Below are positions 56,400-64,000 of a stretch of DNA of 64,000 nucleotides, piece after piece. The stretch covers positions 48,826,710 to 48,890,709 of the forward strand of contig NW_024609881.1 of NCBI RefSeq assembly GCF_016920785.2. The letters run 5' to 3'. Below the pieces are notes generated by a model. The model was not told where the DNA came from and searched no databases. It saw only the letters and a list, made by a program, of their open reading frames with translations. Position 1 is the stretch's first letter; every line of letters begins with the position of its first letter. Origin of the DNA: Ixodes scapularis. Lineage: Eukaryota > Arthropoda > Arachnida > Ixodida > Ixodidae. Made by a program: the position numbers and the translations under genes.

Positions 56400-56975
56400 G
56401 TACCGTCCAATGGCACTCTTGCAGAACGTTCACGTGCCGTGCAATGGCACTCCACTCACGCCTTAAAGTGCCGTCCGAATGTCTTCTGCAAAGCGAATTG
56501 TCAAAACGAGTTGTTCGAAGTTGTAGCGTACTTCACCTCATAGGCAGCGGACCAGGGTTCAATCCACAGAGTGGGCTTACTTTTTAAAAACTTTTTCGCG
56601 AACATTTTGTTTTGTCGAGGCATTTGGCGATATTTACGACATTTCTTTTTTACTATTAACACTGAAGAAAAAAACTGATGTTGTCGACGAAACTTTGCTT
56701 AACATCGCTATGGGCACCCCTTCCCGGAGGTACGTGGGAAACAGCGGTGCTTGGTATAGGACAGAGGGGCTGGACGCTGCAAAGTGGCATGTGCCACGGG
56801 GCCAAGTAGGTTAATAGTTTTGTAATTAGCAGCCGCATACTGTCGCCGCGAGGCGGCATGAATGTAGGCGGGGGGTTGGTTAATGAGCTCCCCAGGGATA
56901 CACATGCTGTTCGACTTTCTTTCGGACGGCACTTATAGGCGCGAGTGGAGTGCCGTCGGACGGAACTGTAGACGG
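56400..56975. mobile_element. MITE-like element with degenerate TIRs
   Basis: GGCACTCCACTCACGCCTTA at 56442 followed by AAGTGCCGTCCGAA is inverted at 56918-56962 (TTCGGACGGCACTTATAGGC, then GAGTGGAGTGCCGTC). Exact ends and target duplication are unclear. Confidence 0.6.
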
Positions 56976-58568
56976 CCGAAAAGCAACAGGAAACGAGGTG
57001 TTTCGAACAACTTTCTTGAAGAGACCATGCACTGATTTTTCAACTACTTCCTCCTCAGTACATAAGCAAAGTGAGAAATCATGTGGCTGTATTTCACTGA
57101 AACCCAAAGTTCTGCCAGCAGTCTGAGAGCCGGCATGGACAATCCCCTACATAAAATTCACACTTCACATTTTTGCAAGCGCCGACAACCATGAAGGGAG
57201 CGACGAGACAAGCGATGGCGACCCTTTTTGCTATCGCTCAGCCGCACGACGAGGCACACTGCATGAAAGCGACAGGAGCAAGCGATCAATGCGATGAGCG
57301 ACGTTTTCTAGAAATTCAAGAACCGAGCAACGTCACAAGTGACAGTGAGGAATCTCCGCCGCTGTCGGCGATGCTCTTCTCATTTCTCACTAAATCGCTT
57401 ACATGTGGTCCAGCCGTAATTGTCTGAAAGCGAGAGACACGGCCCACGAGTGAGTGCTGTGCCGCACGCACTTCCAAGTGCCGCTCATTTCAGGGCTACA
57501 ATGCCATTTGCTTCCAAGTGCTGCACGGGCCTCCTGCTCAGGCGCTTTGATGCCACTTACGAAACTAGCACACAGTCATCAAGGGGTTTTAGGCGGGGTT
57601 AGCCATCCGGTGTGTTTGCCGCACCATTCTTTTCGGTGCCTCTTCAGTCCACAGTCACTTCACAGTCACAAGTTGGAACGCCATGACGACAGCAACACTT
57701 GTGTCTGCTTGTCTTATTCACCAGAGGTTTGAAGACCAACTGCAGACTTTCGACAGCATGACACTTTCGGTTTTGTAACATCATTGTTGCTTCCTTGGGT
57801 CATCTCTTAATACATGGGAGGAACAGAATGGAAATTGCACCAGTGGGGAATACGTCCAGGCACTATACCTGTACTAAAACTTGCTTGAGCACCTCTTTAT
57901 TTAAGATTATGTTTACATTTGCAGCGTTACATCGGAGGCGGGGTTTCCCTACCAGAAGAAAAATTTGACTGGGCCATAGGTAAGGCCAAGTTCGACTCGC
58001 GCTGCTGATCCTGTTGGCCCGGTGCCTCTGCAAGGGCGAGGACCTGGTCAATAGGAGTGTGACAGGCCAACCTTCCAGGCGTGATGAAGTATGGCGCCGT
58101 GGGAAGGAAGCCCATTACACCTGCCAAAGTGGATGCAATTGCAGGTGCGTGCCTTGCTGCATGTCCACCTTCCCGGCTCTAAACTATGCAGTAATTGGCA
58201 GGTTCATCATCGTGCATTATATAGGTTTTAAAGACCATACGCGAAATAGCTCTTGGGTATCATCATCATCCCGCTCGGAGCCGACATGTAGTGGGTTTTT
58301 CTATCTTGAATGTGCAAATGGCATTATACCTCGTCTCGCCTCAGCATGAACAAACTGCGAAAGCTAAGCAAGCGCAAGCGGGTAGCCTTGACTGGAGGAT
58401 GGAACCGCAGTATGTGTGCGTCCACAGGTTTCCAAAGTCAACGGCAGAAGCTTCCGAGGGTGTCCCAGGCATGCACCAGCAACTTCGGGAGGATGCATGG
58501 GCACTGCTATCTTGGAAGCACTTTCTAAGATTGAAAGAAAATAAACACAGTTGGCAAAAACTTGAGTC
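56976..58568. other. Unrecognised region with small open frames
   Basis: A minus frame around 57930-58140 (FLPTAPYFITPGRLACHTPI region) is longer than chance would favour but has no motif I know. 58291-58579 also has overlapping frames on both strands. No repeats with clear ends. Confidence 0.3.
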
Positions 58569-58571
58569 TTA

Positions 58572-58955
58572 AGGCCCACTCACACTCTTGCAACTGAGTA
58601 CGACCGAGAGAGACGAGATCTGTTAAAACTTCTTAAAAGTTCTTACGATGAGGGAACACACTGTCATTCTGGCGCCATCTATACGGCGACCCTGAAACTG
58701 CATTTTACAAGAGCGAAGGTTTCGCGGGATTTCCGAGGTCAAGCGTACGTATAATACCTATAAGAAAGGCTTGTTTATAATGTTGACAAAAGTTTTTCGA
58801 GCCGAGAAAGAAAGAATAGTCCGAAAGAGAAATAGTAAATATGCCGGACCGCCAAGTTTACACTGCTACCCAATAGATGGTGCCAATGTGTCCTCTCGTT
58901 GTAAGAGGTTTTAAGGAACCCAGTTTTAAGAGGTCGCAAGAGTGTGAACGGGCCT
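58572..58955. mobile_element. Harbinger-type MITE, 384 bp
   Basis: Same family as 20736-20889: ends AGGCCCACTCACACTCTTGC and GCAAGAGTGTGAACGGGCCT; TTA duplicated on both sides (58569-58571 and 58956-58958). It is about 230 bp longer than the LINE copy. Confidence 0.85.
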
Positions 58956-58958
58956 TTA

Positions 58959-61332
58959 GAGAACCATGCAGTGAACGGAAAACTTAACAGTTCATGCGTT
59001 CTTGGCATTCAATACACTGTTCATCAGGTTGTCGGCAGGCCTCTTCACGATGTATAATTCGTGCATTACTTTGGTATTTGTTGATTTTTCTGGAAACAGG
59101 TGCCAGCAGGTTCGGGCATAGACAATGGTAATTATATTCGTGCATCGGTACAACTTTTTTGTTATTTTATTTTAAAGCTTGCAATTTAGTTTCGAAAGAA
59201 CTTCGTGGTTCCCATGGCAAAGTTGCAAACATTATATTGGTGCGCTCAAAACCAGTCCAAGGTCAGAAGTAATGCCAAGGCATCTAAAAACAAATAAGGT
59301 GACCAGAAACAATGCCATTTATGATGTTGTCAAGCTAGGCCTTGCAAATGTTATCTGAATCGGGTCCACTGATACTCACCCGCGTAGGAGGGTGTCTTTA
59401 GTGCTCATGCTTGTTGTTTAAATATACCTTGAACATGATTCCTTACTACGGAGGACTTGCATTACGAATGACATTTCTAGTTAACGGTGGTGTTCCTGTT
59501 AACAAACCACTGCATTAGGTGGATAGAAAATAAAAGTGAAGAAGTTAACTTTGGTCTTTAATGGCAAGTAGGTTCATATGGGATCATTTTTGCTTCAGTG
59601 GAGGCTCAAGTACGCACGACACTGAAGAGATTCTCCTTTCAGTCGACGGAAACAAGAGTACCACAAGAGCCAGCGAGGGAAAGGGAACGGGACCTCTTGG
59701 TGTCAACGCCTTGCCGCCTGCGTGGCTGTGCTCCGAACCGTGCAGCTTTCGCCGAGGCAAACAATTAGACCATTCGAAAGTTTTGCGGATAAAAAAAAAA
59801 GACTCACTTGGATGCCTTAGTGTAAACAATGCAATGCAGCACTGAAATTTGCGAGTTGCAGGTAATGTCACAGGTAGGATAGATAACCTCTACATTCTCA
59901 GAGTTCTGTGGACTGATAACCTCTACATTCTCAGAGTTCGGTGGACTAAGGGGCTGCCCAAAGATTACGCAGCAGGATGGCGCCATTACAGAGCACCAGC
60001 ATATGTCGTACCATAGCTTCCTTTATACTGACAAAACATGGCAGATTGCCACGAGAAGCGGTCGCCGAAATGGAAAAGGTGGAGTGACATACAACGGTGA
60101 AGAGTCTCGACGCAGTGGACGCGAAACACGAAAGAAGTATGTTTCGGGTCCTCGCCACTGCAAAAGCTGTGTGCTGACGTCCAGGTTACCCGAGGAATGG
60201 CTCTTTAATGCTCTGTGCTACCAAATTCTCACGCTCCAAATCTGTGACCAGGCACTCTATGACTCCGTCGTCGAACTGGCAGGCTTTGTGAGTATAGAGG
60301 TGCTATGGTCATACTCTAATTCACTTTACTCCTTTTTTTTTTCTCAGGGGGAGAGCGTCTTTTTGTTTGCATTCATAAAAAGGAGGGTTAGAGTGTTATG
60401 ATTAAATTGGTGCGGACAACCGCTAACAAGCTCTGTTTGCTGTCGTCAAGGCGTACGCTATTCTTATCAATGGCGATCTTCGCAAAAGAAAACAAGGTAG
60501 GGGAAGGGACAAGAGCGGAGGAAACCCGTCCCGTTTGCGTGCTCCATGTAGCTACTCACGTTAAAGATAAATCACACGTAACTATGGTTGTTTAAGATAA
60601 ATCAGTTTGAAAGGGTGTTTTCGCTATGCCAATCTGTAAACATATTTTTTTTAAAGCTGGAGACCAAGTGAGATAAGTGTCATCCGCTGTCTTCTCAACT
60701 GGTTATTTCAATATTTTATTAGGAGTACTTAGCCATGACTTAAAACAAACCAAAGACCAGATTCGGGCTCATATTCGAAGGCAAAGAGAACCACACAAAG
60801 CAAAAAGTTTTTTGCTTTGTGGGGTTCTCTACGTGTATTGGCCCAACTACCGTTCCAGTGTTTTGTTTTTTTATGTGGAGAGGGCGTCTTATGATTCAGA
60901 AGTATGAACTATGTTTAGAGTAGTAGGGGAAGAGATCCTTTTGTCCAGGTTCGAATATGGATGGCTGTTGCCTTATCACGTCGACCTGTAAAGGTTGTCA
61001 ACGTTCTTACATTGTGTGATGAAGACTGGCGCGTGAACTGTATAGACTTCATCCTTTTGGGTTGGTGGAGATGACCTTGCGATTGAGACTATATAAGGAG
61101 GTGGACTTAATGTACGAGTTAGCTAAGTTTGAGATGTCTATTTTCTGTCCCTTCTACGTTTTGACGTTTTTTCTCTACCCCAGTCTCAGGTTAATTTCAA
61201 CACGGTTAATATTCACCAGCTCGCCTGCATTATTACAATGTTTTAGTACCTTGTAGTAGGCCTTGTACATGAAGCGTTCCCTCACATGCATACAGATGTT
61301 AAAGCAAGCTTTTAGCCCTCTCTAAATTCCAT
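58959..61332. other. Spacer with short tandem duplication and hairpin
   Basis: 59882-59947 holds two 33-bp copies of a unit starting GATAACCTCTACATTCTCAG. 60785-60806 and 60810-60830 form a hairpin (AGAGAACCACACAAAGCAAA against TTTTGCTTTGTGGGGTTCTC). No gene recognised; frames at 60003-60401 and 59561-59845 lack motifs. Confidence 0.6.
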
Positions 61333-61483
61333 CGTGGCTTGCTTTCGTTACAACTAAAAAGGGAGCACAATAAGACGGGGACAAGAAAGGAAGAAACAAG
61401 TGCTCACTACCAACTAGTTTATTCAGAAAAAAAGTCTTCCCTTCCTTCCTTGTCCCTGTCTTAATATACCCCTTTTTCATTTT
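61333..61483. repeat. Foldback, about 50-bp arms
   Basis: AATAAGACGGGGACAAGAAA with GGAAG at about 61369 faces CTTCCTTGTCCCTGTCTTAA near 61443; looser matching extends outward (CTAAAAAGGGAG and CCCTTTTTCATTTTAG). The loop holds CACTACCAACTAGTTTATTC. Confidence 0.7.
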
Positions 61484-61886
61484 AGCCACGAAGCAGCTTG
61501 CCCAGCAAAGAATTTTATATTGCTTTTTTTGACTGTACTAGACACACTCAGTAAATAAGTCTTGCCTAGCACCTAGCTTATGCAGGGTGCTGCAGAACAG
61601 GTACAGCTAGACTTAGTACCCTCCCCTCTTTCCTCAGTAGGGACCATGCCCCTTGTGCTTCAGGTGCTCTTAGTGCACTTACTGATTTACTACTTACGTA
61701 CCCTTTGAGCCTTAAATTGATATTCTTTTGAAAGGAAAAGTAGACAATAGCAACAGCAGCCTTCCCCACCCCTCCACTCTCTATCTCTCTCCATGGGAAT
61801 ATTTTTGGTTCCTCCTGATGGCTAAAATAATTCTAAATGCAGTGGTCTGCATTTTTATGGTGTCTACCTGTAAGCTGATACATCCA

Positions 61887-62139
61887 CAGGGTGTCTATTA
61901 ACCTGAAATTCTCATGGAACTCGTCAAAAGTTGGCTTCATCAGAGAAAATGACCACTAAAAGTGGAACGGCGATGCGGAACAAGGCTTGACGGTTGCGCA
62001 TGGGCACGACTATGCTGAATACCGTTTCCGAATTATGATCCTTCGACCCAGAAGTGGTCAGGAAGTTTTTATCAGAATATTCAAGGGAAATTCTAGAAAA
62101 GTCAGGAAATTTGAAATCAGTAATTTGGTAGACACTCTG
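61887..62139. mobile_element. MITE-like element, 253 bp
   Basis: Ends CAGGGTGTCTATTAACCTGA and, inverted, CAGAGTGTCTACCAAATTAC are imperfect TIRs with similar inner phrases (CTGAAATTCTCATGGAA, TTTCCTGACTTTTCTAGAA). Target duplication not clear. Confidence 0.55.
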
Positions 62140-62538
62140 ATGCACTGGTTCCACCGTACGAAACACTTCACAATCAAGTGAGAATTGGGGAAATCGAAAT
62201 ATAGAAAGGGAGCAACGGGCGTCTGCCTCACTTGCCTTCACTCTGCTGCATGGACTTTCCATCTATGACACTGTGGGCACTTAACATGTCCTCGACAATT
62301 TTACTTTGGTCACCTACAACTTCGTCTAACTTCCAGAACTTATTTATTATCACTGGCTTTTTTTTTTCTCAGGACCCAGTAAAGACTTTCGGGAACCCGG
62401 CGTTACTTTTCACTGGAAAGTACCCATGGACATCTGACAGCATGTCCGTTGTCTGCGAGGACCTATGAATCGACGTTCTGGACTTTTCAGCAGGAATCTC
62501 TCGGGTATTAGCCATGTACTGAGCATAGAAAGGTCAGT

Positions 62539-62560
62539 AGGGGGGGGGGGGGGGAGGGGG
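62539..62560. repeat. Poly(G) tract
   Basis: GGGGGGGGGG runs with a single A; a possible quadruplex-forming sequence and a likely assembly weak spot. Confidence 0.9.
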
Positions 62561-62639
62561 GGAATCGACGAAGCACACTTTTTGTGCTTGAGCGCCTCAT
62601 CGGTAAAAAAATACAGATTTCGGTAAAAGCTGTGAAAGT

Positions 62640-63739
62640 TGTGGCAGCCCTCGGAGCACATTCCTAGAAAGGGAAAAAAAATTACGAATAACGGTTAATG
62701 TTTTAATGTTTTCCATATGTATTTGATGAATATTCCAATTATAATACAAAGGTTTGTGTGTTCCATTGTGTATCCAAACTTCTGTTAGATCTTTTTTTTT
62801 TTTTGTGCATCTGTTGATCTGAGGATCCAAACCATAAAAGGAGAAACTGCAAAAAGAAAAACAAAGCTTTGAAAAAACAGCAAGTAGGCAAACCAAGCTT
62901 TTAGGAAACTTGTTTGTCATTTTTTTTATTCTAATTTAATCCTCAACACCAAGCAGGCAAAGCAAGCCTTCACAATACTTGTCATTGTAATTTATTTTCA
63001 TTCTTGTATAATAGTTATACCAGTTTTGTGTATTAGTATTATTTCTTATGATATTTGTTTAGTTATTGTGATAAAACACCTGTGATAAGACAAAGCAGGC
63101 TTTCGAGCCAATTTGTATCACATTCGTTTCTAATGAAGTAATTGTTTTAAATACTTGTGGTTTGTTTTGCAGTACGTGCATTGTAGGACTCATGAAGTTG
63201 CATTTGCACAAATGGCAGTGTTATGAGCTGAGACAAAACAGCTATCTTTATTGTTAAATTTGAAGATTCCTGCAATTTATTGCCACCCACCTGTTCACTT
63301 AAATCAGTAATGAAGCAAGAGAACATGCTCGTTCACATCAGCTCTTGCCAATAGTCCAGACATGTGATAAAAGAGATATACAACCTATTGTAAATGATAA
63401 GTATAATTAAACTAATAGAAAGTTAAGCTGCCGATTAAAAAAACAACTTTTAATTTTTTTTTGGTGTGTGAAAATTTCAATGTAACAAAACAACGCTGTC
63501 CTGAAAGCTTCTGTTGTGTTTCATGATACATTTAGACCTTTACACTTGCAGACAATTGATGTTAGCGCTTCTTTTAGGAGGAATCGAAGTTTTCATTTCA
63601 ACTTTTATACTTTCACACAGTTGATGTTACTACCTTTTTTTTTAAAGGAAATTCAAGTTGAACCTTGCAGGCGGAAGGAAGTCTCCTAACGATCTCAATG
63701 CCTCCTTTGGTTCAACAAACTGATACTTGACTAGGGCTG
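62640..63739. other. AT-rich region with faint repeats
   Basis: CAAGCAGGCAAAGCAAGC-type words recur loosely at about 62880, 62950 and 63085, and TTGATGTTA words at about 63559 and 63615, suggesting old tandem duplications. No gene recognised. Confidence 0.35.
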
Positions 63740-63779
63740 CTATACTCCAGACAAAGTGAGAGTCAGCACTGACTATCTT

Positions 63780-64000
63780 TCGGAGAGTCGCTCATACACT
63801 CCCATGACTCTTTTGCGATAGGAGTCGGGGGACTCTTCATAAAAGGAGGGTCCTCACAACTCTTGTTACAGAGTCACAGGGATTACCAGGAAGGAGTCGT
63901 GTGACTCTTTTACTCCGTGGGATAAGAGTCGTTAAAGAGTCGCAGTTGAATTTGTCACCTGGAGTCGCCCATACACTACCATGACTCCAGTGTGATGAGA
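63780..64000. repeat. Start of a GAGTC-rich repeat, cut by window end
   Basis: AGTCGCTCATACACTCCCAT at 63785 recurs as AGTCGCCCATACACTACCAT at about 63963, a spacing near 178 bp, in a stretch dense with GACTC/GAGTC. The rest lies beyond the window. Confidence 0.55.

Noticed and set aside
56530..56590. A tRNA gene suggested by GGGTTCAATCC
   Set aside because: No A box or cloverleaf pairing could be found at the right distance.
1..64000. Bacterial-type systems such as CRISPR arrays, operons or toxin-antitoxin pairs
   Set aside because: The regular repeats lack unique spacers, and the coding content is eukaryotic retroelements and DNA transposons.

Overview
This is a eukaryotic, repeat-dominated nuclear window with no intact host gene. 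I see no operons, no ribosome-binding sites and no CRISPR array. The content suggests an arthropod and most likely a tick. The reasons are a decayed TRAF-like zinc-finger/coiled-coil/MATH gene of the sort I associate with ticks, many Penelope-like, Ty3/gypsy, Harbinger and hAT elements side by side, and a THAP-type exon. The species call is inference; the element families rest on visible motifs, terminal repeats and target-site duplications (TSDs).

Layout: 3265-3716 is a 122/95-bp tandem repeat. 5873-7252 is a small LTR element with matched 173-bp LTRs, PBS, PPT and a 4-bp TSD, but its pol fragment is inverted. 7300-7590 is a foldback. 7787-8563 is a TRAF-like pseudogene. 8583-17082 is an 8.5-kb PIF/Harbinger-like element with a spliced HARBI1-type transposase exon on the minus strand and a nested TTAA-flanked transposon (11781-13545). 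19155-31347 is a 12-kb Ty3/gypsy element whose 5' LTR, gag and interior hold a nested stack: a TIR element in the LTR, a non-LTR retrotransposon in gag, and two Harbinger-type MITEs inside that LINE. A 99-bp tandem repeat was its target.

33106-36435 is a Penelope-like element (PLE) with two direct pLTRs, an inverted 5' pLTR piece and a 7-bp TSD. 36640-37110 is a diverged 41-bp TTCGAA-rich repeat. 38370-40370 is a second, 5'-truncated PLE with a candidate hammerhead ribozyme core downstream. 40441-44677 is a TIR element with a possible THAP first exon. 44732-46059 is a deleted hAT element with a perfect 8-bp TSD. 47390-49235 is a 104-bp satellite with a 208-bp dimeric higher-order repeat. 50290-56130 is a second Ty3/gypsy element with long pol ORFs and a 3' LTR split by a TIR element. 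56157-56336 is a palindrome carrying two hammerhead-like cores. The remainder (56.4-64 kb) is MITEs, foldbacks and unrecognised sequence.

The window is best read as layered insertions. Almost every coding stretch is a transposon protein fragment broken by stops or indels. The most unusual items are the inverted-pol LTR element that integrated in rearranged form, the hammerhead-like motifs next to PLE sequence, and the exact MITE insertions in the LINE.
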